Shown one piece after another: positions 26,438 through 34,101 of a stretch of DNA of 51,748 nucleotides. Numbering within the stretch: the stretch's first letter is position 1; each line of letters starts with the position of its first letter. The translations under genes were made by a program, and so were the position numbers. Under the pieces are notes generated by a model, which made no database searches, was not told the DNA's origin, and saw only the letters and a program-made list of their open reading frames with translations. Source of the DNA: Myroides odoratimimus (GTDB lineage: Bacteria; Bacteroidota; Bacteroidia; Flavobacteriales; Flavobacteriaceae). The stretch covers positions 1-51,748 of the forward strand of contig NZ_BCMQ01000024.1 in assembly GCF_001485415.1 (NCBI RefSeq). Reading direction: 5' to 3'.

Positions 26438-27277
26438 ATGAGTAAGATTCAATGGGAAACAGCTATCGAGTTTGAGGATATTACATACAAAAAGTGTGAT
26501 GGAGTAGCTCGTATTGCTTTTAATAGACCGGAGGTTCGCAATGCTTTTAGACCAAAAACAACTAGTGAACTATATCGTGCATTCTATGATGCACAAGAAG
26601 ATACATCTATCGGAGTAGTATTATTATCTGCAGAAGGGCCATCACCTAAAGATGGAGTTTATTCGTTCTGTAGTGGAGGAGATCAAAAGGCTAGAGGGCA
26701 TCAAGGATATGTAGGAGATGATGGTATGCATCGTCTAAATATCTTAGAAGTACAACGTCTTATCAGATTTATGCCTAAGGTAGTAATCGCTGTAGTTCCA
26801 GGATGGGCTGTAGGAGGAGGGCATAGCTTACATGTAGTATGTGATATGACTCTAGCGAGTAAAGAACACGCTATCTTTAAACAAACTGATGCTGATGTAA
26901 CAAGTTTTGATGGTGGATATGGTTCTGCATATTTAGCTAAAATGGTGGGTCAGAAAAAAGCAAGAGAGATCTTCTTCTTAGGTAGAAACTATTCTGCTCA
27001 AGAAGCTTTCGAAATGGGAATGGTAAATGCTGTCATTCCTCATGCAGAATTAGAAGATACTGCTTATGAATGGGCACAAGAGGTATTGGCTAAATCACCT
27101 ACTTCTATCAAGATGCTTAAGTTCGCGATGAACTTAACAGACGATGGAATGGTAGGTCAACAGGTATTCGCAGGTGAGGCAACTCGTCTAGCTTATATGA
27201 CTGATGAAGCTATAGAAGGAAGAAATGCATTCTTAGAAAAGAGAAAGCCTAACTTCCCTAAAAAATGGATTCCATAG
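26438..27277 (+). CDS. menB: 1,4-dihydroxy-2-naphthoyl-CoA synthase
   Basis: This enzyme closes the second ring of menaquinone by converting o-succinylbenzoyl-CoA to 1,4-dihydroxy-2-naphthoyl-CoA. The crotonase fold has 279 residues from the ATG at 26438; farther upstream ATGs extend into the C1 peptidase region and add non-family residues. Visible signatures are ARIAFNRPEVRNAFRPKTTSEL, the oxyanion/CoA region SFCSGGDQKARG, VVPGWAVGGGHSLHVVCDMTLAS and the MenB-specific DADVTSFDGGYGSAYLAKMVG. It starts a menaquinone cluster with menA and menC about 1 kb downstream. A strong terminator follows it, so it may be transcribed apart from menA. Confidence 0.96.
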   Translation: MSKIQWETAIEFEDITYKKCDGVARIAFNRPEVRNAFRPKTTSELYRAFYDAQEDTSIGVVLLSAEGPSPKDGVYSFCSGGDQKARGHQGYVGDDGMHRLNILEVQRLIRFMPKVVIAVVPGWAVGGGHSLHVVCDMTLASKEHAIFKQTDADVTSFDGGYGSAYLAKMVGQKKAREIFFLGRNYSAQEAFEMGMVNAVIPHAELEDTAYEWAQEVLAKSPTSIKMLKFAMNLTDDGMVGQQVFAGEATRLAYMTDEAIEGRNAFLEKRKPNFPKKWIP

Positions 27278-27310
27278 TAGTTTATATCTAATAAACTCTA
27301 GAGATATAGA

Positions 27311-27339
27311 AGCCATCCAAATATTTGGATGGCTTTTTT
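27311..27339 (+). terminator. Rho-independent terminator after menB
   Basis: Perfect stem AGCCATCCAAAT / ATTTGGATGGCT, followed by six T's. Confidence 0.9.
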
Positions 27340-27512
27340 ATATAAGCTAAGGAGGGAAGTATACTAAAATTTAAACAAGGATGAAGTCTATAGGGTATAT
27401 TTTGGTATTCTTTTCCTAAAAAGTCCAAAAACTTCCACTTTTTTCCTAAAAAGGGCATTTTAAAAAATATAACTAATTGATTTTTAGTAATATAATGTAT
27501 TTCAATATCCTC

Positions 27513-27607
27513 TTTGTTCGGAAGGTATTCGGTAAAGTTCAGTGTTTGTTCGGAACAGAGGCCTTTTTTCCGAAGAACCCCCAAAGAGTGCCCAATGACT
27601 CTCCGAA
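27513..27607. repeat. TTCGGAA/TTCCGAA heptamer array, copy A
   Basis: TTCGGAA at 27517-27523 and 27549-27555, a degenerate TTCGG at 27528-27532, TTCCGAA at 27568-27574 and TCCGAA at 27602-27607. The opening TTTGTTCGGAAGGT and the inner CCTTTTTTCCGAA also occur in the array at 47065-47151. The forward and reverse heptamers could fold into a branched hairpin. Confidence 0.6.
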
Positions 27608-28027
27608 GAAACTTTATTTAGATAGTTATTAGATCAGTATCTATAAGTACCTAACTTACTTATCAAAAACCTATTTCTTTTTTCTAAAGAACCTCATTCT
27701 TATTAAAAAAAAGAAGTGTTTATCAGCTAATTCTACTCTCTTATCTTATTCAAATCCTCTATATTAGCAATCCTATAAACTAGATTCAAGGCTTCATATT
27801 TACTTAAATTATTACTTTACATAATATGTAATATGTGCTGAAAATAAATAAGTTACAAATAATAATAAATGGTTATAACTTATTGTTATGGGGTAGAATA
27901 AAGGAATTTAAAAGAAAATAAATAGGGCAGAATACTGTTCTAAAAAGTTTTTAAATAACTTCTGACTTTATACCCTTAATTCTTGAATAACTTTTTAACT
28001 TTACTACAAACCAGGAGACAGTAGAAA

Positions 28028-28330
28028 ATGGCAAAATTAATATTAAGAAGAAAAAAAGCATTTGTAGAGCGATTTAGAAATTATACTATTTTCTTAGATG
28101 GAGAGAAAATAGGGTCTATAGCTAATGGAACAGAAATGACTTTTGATATCTCAGAAGGAAAACATATTCTTAGTACCAAAATAGACTGGAATACATCTAA
28201 TGCTATTATTTTTGAAATAGCAGAAGATCAAACTTTGACTTTCTCTGTAAAAGGAGCTAATCCACTTTATGCTTTATATTATACCTTCGCCAAACCACAT
28301 AAATATCTCAAGCTAAAACTTATTGGTTAA
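28028..28330 (+). CDS. Small PEGA-like protein, function unknown
   Basis: This is a 100-residue protein without signal peptide. The middle, YTIFLDGEKIGSIANGTEMTFDISEGKHIL, reads like a PEGA-type beta-sandwich (short strand, 'DG...G.I..G....f.v..G.H'). The C-terminal half has FEIAEDQTLTFSVKG and a basic aromatic tail. No catalytic motif. It precedes menA by about 125 bases on the same strand, though no sequence evidence joins it to quinone synthesis. PGAP-style names would be 'hypothetical protein'. Confidence 0.7.
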   Translation: MAKLILRRKKAFVERFRNYTIFLDGEKIGSIANGTEMTFDISEGKHILSTKIDWNTSNAIIFEIAEDQTLTFSVKGANPLYALYYTFAKPHKYLKLKLIG

Positions 28331-28455
28331 GCTATCGTATAAATATTAGTAGATAGACTCATAGAAACGTTATCGTATCTCATAAATTCTATTTAATTTT
28401 GGCTTCTAATACCTTTCTAAATGCAATAAGCTTTTAGTATTACTTAAATATATAG

Positions 28456-29367
28456 ATGATAAAAATTAAAGCATGGGTAGGTGCTGCAAGATTGCGTACT
28501 TTACCTCTTTCTGTTTCTGGAATAATCGTTGGTAGTGCGTGTGCATATCCTTATTTTTCTACAAATACTTCTTTTCTAAGTATCTTTTCCTTTGCAATAT
28601 TGACAACTTTATTACTTCAGATTCTTTCAAATTTTGCAAATGATTATGGAGATGGAGTAAAAGGGACAGATAATGAAACTCGTATAGGCCCACAGAGAGC
28701 TTTACAGAGCGGTTTAATCACTCCTAAGGAAATGAAAAAAGGAGTAATCATTACTTCGTTATTATCGCTTATTTCTGCTTTGGTTCTAATTTATATTTCT
28801 TTTGGTAAGGATAATTTTTTCACTTCTATCTTTTTCTTTGTTTTAGGAGTAGCCTGTGTTGCAGCAGCTATTAAATATACAGTAGGATCAGGAGCATACG
28901 GATATAAAGGATTAGGAGATTTATTTGTGTTTATCTTCTTTGGTTTAGTGAGTGTGTTGGGATCTTTCTATCTATATGGTCAAGTATTTGATTATTGGGT
29001 AATCTTACCTGCTATAGCTGTAGGAAATCTAAGTATAGCTGTATTAAATATTAATAATATGCGAGATTTAGAATCTGACAAATTAGTTGGTAAAAACACA
29101 TTAGCTGTAAAGTTAGGTAGACAGGGCGCTAAACAGTATCATTATTTTATTGTTCTGTTTGCTTTAATAGCTTTCATCGTTTATGGAATACATGCTAATT
29201 TCTCAATAGTAAAATATTTCTTTGTAATCGCTTATATTCCTTTATTAAAACACTTAATTTTTGTAAAGAAAAACAGAGAACCTAGAGAATTAGATTCACA
29301 AATGAAAATAGTAGCATTAAGTACTTTTTTACTTTCGGTATTATTTTCAATAGCTTTAATACTTTAA
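28456..29367 (+). CDS. menA: 1,4-dihydroxy-2-naphthoate polyprenyltransferase
   Basis: This integral membrane UbiA-family prenyltransferase attaches the isoprenoid tail to dihydroxynaphthoate to make demethylmenaquinone. It has 303 residues with eight or nine membrane segments. The first Asp-rich motif is NFANDYGDGVKGTDN (about residues 59-73) and the second is NNMRDLESDKLVGKNTLAV (about 193-211), the usual MenA pair. It is followed 11 bases on by the UPF0173 hydrolase gene and then menC, forming one operon. Confidence 0.95.
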   Translation: MIKIKAWVGAARLRTLPLSVSGIIVGSACAYPYFSTNTSFLSIFSFAILTTLLLQILSNFANDYGDGVKGTDNETRIGPQRALQSGLITPKEMKKGVIITSLLSLISALVLIYISFGKDNFFTSIFFFVLGVACVAAAIKYTVGSGAYGYKGLGDLFVFIFFGLVSVLGSFYLYGQVFDYWVILPAIAVGNLSIAVLNINNMRDLESDKLVGKNTLAVKLGRQGAKQYHYFIVLFALIAFIVYGIHANFSIVKYFFVIAYIPLLKHLIFVKKNREPRELDSQMKIVALSTFLLSVLFSIALIL

Positions 29368-29378
29368 AAATTAGAATT

Positions 29379-30065
29379 ATGGAAATTACGTATTATGGAC
29401 ATGCCTGTTTAGGTATTAAAATAGAAGATATTAATATCATAGTGGATCCTTTTATATCAGGGAACCCACTACCTGCCGCTAAAGGAATAGATGTAGATGC
29501 TATAAAAGTAGACTATATTCTTATCACTCATGCTCATGGAGATCATATAGCTGATGTAGAGCGTATAGCTAAGAATAATCCAGAGGCAGTTATAGTATCT
29601 AATGCAGAAATAGCAGGACATTATGAAGCAAAAGGTTTTCAGGCTCACCCTATGAACCATGGTGGGTCATGGATGTTTGACTTTGGAAAATTAAAATATA
29701 CTCCAGCTATCCACTCAAGTTCTTTTCCTGATGGAAGTTATGGAGGACAACCTGGTGGGTTCGTAATAGAAAGTAAAAATAAGAATATCTATATAGCTGG
29801 TGATACATCTCTTACTATGGATATGAAGTTAATACCTATGTTTACGAATCTAGACTTGGCTATTTTGCCAATAGGAAGTAACTTCACTATGGATATAGAT
29901 GAGGCTGTTATCGCTTCAGACTTTGTTAAATGTGATAAAGTCTTAGGATATCACTTTGATACATTTGGTTATATAGAGATAGATCATGAAGAAGCTAAAC
30001 GTAAGTTCTTTGAGAAAGGAAAAGACCTAATGCTTTTAAATATTGGAGAAAGCTTGACTTTATAG
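29379..30065 (+). CDS. UPF0173 metal-dependent hydrolase (MBL fold)
   Basis: This 228-residue metallo-beta-lactamase-fold protein of the UPF0173/YtkL type begins MEITYYGHACLGIKIED. The metal motif HAHGDHIAD lies at about residues 50-58 and further ligands at NHGGSW, AGDTSLTMD and GYHFDTFGY, so the binuclear site looks intact. The substrate is unknown. It lies between menA and menC with 11- and 2-base gaps, an arrangement that makes a role in, or simple co-expression with, quinone synthesis plausible but unproven. Confidence 0.9.
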   Translation: MEITYYGHACLGIKIEDINIIVDPFISGNPLPAAKGIDVDAIKVDYILITHAHGDHIADVERIAKNNPEAVIVSNAEIAGHYEAKGFQAHPMNHGGSWMFDFGKLKYTPAIHSSSFPDGSYGGQPGGFVIESKNKNIYIAGDTSLTMDMKLIPMFTNLDLAILPIGSNFTMDIDEAVIASDFVKCDKVLGYHFDTFGYIEIDHEEAKRKFFEKGKDLMLLNIGESLTL

Positions 30066-30067
30066 TT

Positions 30068-31111
30068 ATGATTGCTAGATATAAAAGACATAATTTAATA
30101 TTCAAGAGACCTTCTGGTACCTCTAGAGGAATTCTTACAGAGAAAGAAACTTGGTATATTATATTAGAAGATAATAATAAGATAGGAATAGGAGAGTGCG
30201 GTATACTGCGCTCTCTTAGTTTTGATGATAGACCTGATTATGAAGAAAAGCTACAGTGGACAGTAAAAAACATTCACTTAGGTAAGGAGAAACTTTGGGA
30301 AGAACTAAGAGACTGGCCGTCTATACAGTTTGGTGTAGAACAAGCTTTTCTTTCTTTAGAAAGTAAGAATCCTTTTATCTTATTTCCTTCTGATTTTACA
30401 GAGCATAAAGATGCTATAGCCATTAATGGTTTAGTATGGATGGGAGAGGAGGCCTTCATGAAAGAACAGATAGATGAAAAACTAAAAGAAGGCTTTAATT
30501 GTGTTAAGTTAAAGATTGGCGCTATTGATTTTGATAAAGAGCTTGGTTTACTTCAGTATATAAGAAAACATTTCTCTGCAGAACAAATAGAGTTAAGAGT
30601 AGATGCTAATGGAGGCTTTCATCCTGAAGAGGCTCTATTTAAACTAGAACAGTTAAGTACATTAAATCTTCACAGTATAGAGCAACCTATAAAACAACAT
30701 CAAGAATATCAAATGGAAGAGTTATGTAAAATAACTCCGCTTCCTATAGCTTTAGATGAAGAATTAATAGGCGTTACTAGTTATACTGATAAGGCAGCTC
30801 TTTTAGATAAAATTATGCCTCAATACATTATCTTAAAGCCAAGTCTAGTAGGAGGGTTTAAAGGTAGTCTTGAATGGATAAAATTAGCTAAAGAAAGAAA
30901 TATTGGTTGGTGGATAACTTCTGCATTAGAAAGTAATATCGGTCTTAATGCTATAGCTCAATGGACTTATACACTTGAGTCTAATATGCCTCAAGGACTA
31001 GGAACAGGATCACTTTATATAAATAATATAAACGCTCCATTAGTAGTTAAAAATGGGGCATTGTGGTATGATGATCAAATTCAATGGGATCATTCAATCT
31101 TAGATAATTAA
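30068..31111 (+). CDS. menC: o-Succinylbenzoate synthase
   Basis: This enolase-superfamily enzyme dehydrates SHCHC to o-succinylbenzoate in menaquinone synthesis. It has 347 residues. Catalytic elements are in order: K-x-K in CVKLKIGA (about residues 144-151), metal ligands in LRVDANGGF (about 177-185), HSIEQPI (about 203-209) and IALDEELIG (about 228-236), and the second Lys in YIILKPSLVGG (about 255-265). Some family members also act as N-acylamino-acid racemases or dipeptide epimerases, but the menB/menA neighbours decide for menC. It closes the operon before a terminator shared with the convergent AraC gene. Confidence 0.93.
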   Translation: MIARYKRHNLIFKRPSGTSRGILTEKETWYIILEDNNKIGIGECGILRSLSFDDRPDYEEKLQWTVKNIHLGKEKLWEELRDWPSIQFGVEQAFLSLESKNPFILFPSDFTEHKDAIAINGLVWMGEEAFMKEQIDEKLKEGFNCVKLKIGAIDFDKELGLLQYIRKHFSAEQIELRVDANGGFHPEEALFKLEQLSTLNLHSIEQPIKQHQEYQMEELCKITPLPIALDEELIGVTSYTDKAALLDKIMPQYIILKPSLVGGFKGSLEWIKLAKERNIGWWITSALESNIGLNAIAQWTYTLESNMPQGLGTGSLYINNINAPLVVKNGALWYDDQIQWDHSILDN

Positions 31112-31118
31112 AAAACAA

Positions 31119-31155
31119 AAAAACAGCAACAAATATATTTGTCGCTGTTTTTTTG
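31119..31155. terminator. Bidirectional terminator between menC and AraC gene
   Basis: AAACAGC (31121-31127) pairs with GCTGTTT (31144-31150), with an inner ACAAAT/ATTTGT stem. A-runs on the left and T-runs on the right give a usable T-run on both strands. Confidence 0.85.
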
Positions 31156-31170
31156 TTCATTTTTAAGCTA

Positions 31171-32040
31171 TTATGATTTTCTGTATTCATCAGGTGATAC
31201 TCCTACATATTTTTTGAAAAATCTTGAGAAATAGGAATTGTCCTTAAAACTTAGTTTATATGCTATTTCTCCAGCAGATAGGTTAGTATTAACTAATAGT
31301 CTTTTACTTTCTAATAAAATACGACTTCTTATAATTTCGCCTGCAGACTGCCCTTTAATCTTTTGACATATCGCATTTAGATAGTTAGGAGTAACGTATA
31401 ATAGCTTAGCATATTCTTTAGGGAACCTGAGTTCATAGAAGTTTTTCTCAACTAAGTGTTCAAATTGTTTTATAAGGTTAGTAGGCTGTAACTGTGTATA
31501 TGAAAAATTGTATTCTTCGTTTACTTGCTTCTTTATTAGAAGCAATAATTCAAGGATGTATATGCGAATTAGATTAAGATCTATACTTTCTTTTATTTGA
31601 AATTCAAAAGTTATTTTGTCAAATATGTTAACTATAGTTGAGTATTGCTTTAAGATGTTAAGTTTAGTATGTTCAGAGTTATACTCAAAAAAAGGTAATA
31701 ACTGAATAAAATCTTTATTTAATAGAAAGGATGAAAAGAAGTCTGCTGTAAAATTAATAATAAACCCTTGAGTTGTTTCATTAAAATCCCATCTGTGAAC
31801 TTGCCCTGGAGCCAAAAAGAAAATATCACCTTTAGTTACAGAATAAGTTCGATTATCTATATGATGAATTCCTGTACCATTGGTTATAAGTAGTATTTGA
31901 TAAAAAGCATGTTGGTGTGCAATTGAAACAACATTATTCCTCATTTGAATAATTCGATGCAAGTCAAAAATCACACAATCTTTTAAAACATTATTTTGGT
32001 CTAATAGATCACAACTATTATATCTAGGTATCTTTTTCAT
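31171..32040 (-). CDS. AraC-family transcriptional regulator
   Basis: This one-component regulator has about 289 residues from the ATG at 32040; an ATG seven codons earlier is possible. The N-terminal cupin-like sensor (about 20-130) has HQHAFYQILLITNGTGIHHIDNRTYSVTKGDIFFLAPGQVHRW, with His and Glu-poor ligand positions typical of AraC sensors. The C-terminal double helix-turn-helix has the family ending SAGEIAYKLSFKDNSYFSRFFKKYVGVSPDEYRK. It is divergent from a DMT-type transporter with 238 bases between the starts, so control of that transporter is the simplest guess. The inducer is unknown. Confidence 0.9.
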   Translation of the reverse strand: MKKIPRYNSCDLLDQNNVLKDCVIFDLHRIIQMRNNVVSIAHQHAFYQILLITNGTGIHHIDNRTYSVTKGDIFFLAPGQVHRWDFNETTQGFIINFTADFFSSFLLNKDFIQLLPFFEYNSEHTKLNILKQYSTIVNIFDKITFEFQIKESIDLNLIRIYILELLLLIKKQVNEEYNFSYTQLQPTNLIKQFEHLVEKNFYELRFPKEYAKLLYVTPNYLNAICQKIKGQSAGEIIRSRILLESKRLLVNTNLSAGEIAYKLSFKDNSYFSRFFKKYVGVSPDEYRKS

Positions 32041-32248
32041 ATTACTTATAAAAGTTATCAAAACTTAAAATATTAAATATACTATAATATTTTGTACAAA
32101 ATTAATAAATTTTAAACAATATAAGAACAATTAGATATACTTAGCTATTAGTTATATCTATATTAGATACTGTATTTGTATAATACATATTATGTAAAAT
32201 AGATTATTTTAATGTTAATACTACTTCCTATTCTAAGTTATTATAAAG

Positions 32249-32256
32249 TATATTTG
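32249..32256 (+). promoter_or_regulatory. Bacteroidota -7 element TATATTTG upstream of transporter gene
   Basis: TATATTTG fits TAnnTTTG and lies 22 bases before the transporter ATG, inside the divergent gap that also serves the AraC regulator. Confidence 0.5.
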
Positions 32257-32278
32257 TATCAATTATAAATTACATCTA

Positions 32279-33145
32279 ATGCTCTATCTTATACTTAGTA
32301 TTTTAAGTAGTATTTCTGTTGGAGTTCTGTTTAAGCTTTTAAAAAAAGAAAAAACTAATATATTTCAGATAATTATCTTAAACTATATTACTACAGTACT
32401 TCTATCATTCTTCATTTTTAAACCCTCAACTGTATCTATTATTGAATTTCCAATATTTCTTATTGTGGGCTTGGGAATTTTGTTGCCAACTATATTTCTA
32501 GTACAATATTTTAGTATTAAAAATACAGGTATTATTAAAACGGATATTGCTCAAAGAATGTCCCTATTTATTCCAATATTAGCATCTGTATTTATTTTTA
32601 AAGAAAATATTTCTAATTTAAAATATCTTGCCTTATTAATAGGCTTTATTTCTATAGGTTTCATCTTAAATAAAAACGATAATAATGAAGTAAAGAGCAA
32701 AAACAATTATTTTTATTTACTTTTTGTTTTTATTGGTTTTGGAGTAATAGATGTATGTTTTAAGCAAGTCGCCTTATATAGTTCAATACCCTACACTTCT
32801 ACTCTATTTTACATATTTTCTTGTTCTCTAATTCTTTCTTTAATTTCTTATAGTGCTTACTTACTTATTAAAAGAATTAATTTTAAAGTAAGTACAAGGA
32901 CTTTACTATTTGGAAGCTTAGTAGGTTTATTAAACTTTATGAATATCTACTTCTACTTAAATGCACATAAAGCTTTTTCTGATAATCCGACTGTAGTCTT
33001 TGCAGGAATGAATTATGGAGTTATTCTTTTAGGTACGCTTATAGGATATTTTGCTTTTAAAGAAAAGTTATCTAAGCTTAATATTATTGGGCTATCATTA
33101 GCTGTTGTTTCAATAGCATTACTGATTTATAGTCAGCTCAACTAA
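32279..33145 (+). CDS. DMT-superfamily (EamA-like) transporter
   Basis: This 288-residue inner-membrane protein has ten predicted membrane segments in two EamA-like halves (about 1-130 and 145-288). The halves are joined by a charged linker (KNDNNEVKSKNN). The first half ends IGFISIGFILNK and the second LIGYFAFKEKLSKLNIIGLSLAVVSIALL, the usual repeat ending with a KE-x-L motif. The substrate is unknown (amino acids, nucleosides and drugs are all known for the family). The divergent AraC gene probably regulates it. Confidence 0.85.
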   Translation: MLYLILSILSSISVGVLFKLLKKEKTNIFQIIILNYITTVLLSFFIFKPSTVSIIEFPIFLIVGLGILLPTIFLVQYFSIKNTGIIKTDIAQRMSLFIPILASVFIFKENISNLKYLALLIGFISIGFILNKNDNNEVKSKNNYFYLLFVFIGFGVIDVCFKQVALYSSIPYTSTLFYIFSCSLILSLISYSAYLLIKRINFKVSTRTLLFGSLVGLLNFMNIYFYLNAHKAFSDNPTVVFAGMNYGVILLGTLIGYFAFKEKLSKLNIIGLSLAVVSIALLIYSQLN

Positions 33146-33183
33146 AAAAGGAGGAAAACAGTTAAATGTTTTCCTCCTTTTTT
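33144..33183. terminator. Bidirectional terminator, transporter / phospholipase
   Basis: A 17-bp perfect stem, A(6)GGAGGAAAACA with TGTTTTCCTCC-T(6), around a 6-base loop. It serves the + strand transporter gene and overlaps the stop region of the convergent phospholipase gene. Confidence 0.9.
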
Positions 33184-34090
33184 ATAACCATTCAATAAGG
33201 GAAATCCCTAATCCTATATTGGTTTGTTTCCAATTATAATCTATCATTGTTTCTCCATATCCTCTATTAACAACTAAAAATGCTTTTAGATTATTCTTTA
33301 TTGGATATGCCCACGTAAATTCAGCAAAGCTCTTATAATGATTATTAAACTTTAAATTATTTCTAAGCATTAAAGTAAATAGCTGCCCATTCTTTTCTCT
33401 ATAACCTATAGTGAATTCAGCCCTTCCTATATAATCTGATATTTTTGGATTATCATCTGACTTTCTTTTTTCAGGTAATCTAATCCACGGTTTAGCAAGA
33501 AAGGTCCAATTCTTATATTCAGCAGCTACATGCATCGTGATTCTATTCCAACTTCTAGAATAAGGTAAACTCTTACCATTAGATTGATGATTAAACCCTA
33601 CACCTACCATTTTAAACTTAAACTCGTTAATAGCGTAATTTAAAGGATAGTTAAATATAATCTCAGGTTCGTAATTTAACTCTCTAAAAGGTCTCGATTC
33701 TTTATCATTATAAGCTTGCCAATTAGCTGTTTGGGTAAAACCTAACCAAATATCTCCCTTTCCTAAAATTAAACCAGTAGCGATTTTGGTTTTAAAGCTG
33801 ATCTGAAATCTTATCTCTGTTTTGTTATAATCTATTGGCTCTGTAGCTGAATTATTACTATTAAAACTAGTAGGCATTTCATTAGGACGACTAGACCATC
33901 TAGCAGGTAATAAATACATCTGCTTATAAGGAGTGATGGTAAATGTTTTATTTTTAGTCTCAGGGTCTAACTCCCATCTTTCACTAATCCCTTTGACTCT
34001 TCTATCTTTTTCAAATAAAAGATCATCTCCTTCTTGAGCAAACCCTATCTGTAAGAAGCATAAACTAGCAATAATAACTTTATAATTCAT
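33182..34090 (-). CDS. pldA: Outer-membrane phospholipase A
   Basis: This is a 302-residue 12-strand barrel enzyme that hydrolyses phospholipids mislocalised to the outer leaflet. The signal peptide is MNYKVIIASLCFLQIGFAQ. The OMPLA catalytic signature is complete: FNHQSNGKSLPYSRSWNR gives His168, Ser170 and Asn182, with the His-to-Asn distance of 14 seen in E. coli (His142, Ser144, Asn156). The barrel ends with a hydrophobic residue run, GLGISLIEWL. It forms a calcium-dependent dimer in E. coli; dimer residues cannot be judged here. It is convergent with the transporter and 12 bases downstream of the topoisomerase gene. Confidence 0.93.
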   Translation of the reverse strand: MNYKVIIASLCFLQIGFAQEGDDLLFEKDRRVKGISERWELDPETKNKTFTITPYKQMYLLPARWSSRPNEMPTSFNSNNSATEPIDYNKTEIRFQISFKTKIATGLILGKGDIWLGFTQTANWQAYNDKESRPFRELNYEPEIIFNYPLNYAINEFKFKMVGVGFNHQSNGKSLPYSRSWNRITMHVAAEYKNWTFLAKPWIRLPEKRKSDDNPKISDYIGRAEFTIGYREKNGQLFTLMLRNNLKFNNHYKSFAEFTWAYPIKNNLKAFLVVNRGYGETMIDYNWKQTNIGLGISLIEWL

Positions 34091-34101
34091 AAGAAAATTA
34101 T

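Larger units (their letters stand above)
27278..28027. other. 750-bp intergenic region with terminator and heptamer repeat
   Basis: Between menB and the next gene I see the menB terminator, a direct repeat of TTTTCCTAAAAAG (about 27413 and 27443), and a heptamer array (27513-27607). The rest is AT-rich with no convincing gene. A 98-codon minus frame here crosses these features and is not protein-like. Confidence 0.6.

Noticed and set aside
27288..27584. 98-codon minus frame
   Set aside because: Runs through the menB terminator and the heptamer array; composition and lack of motifs argue against a gene.
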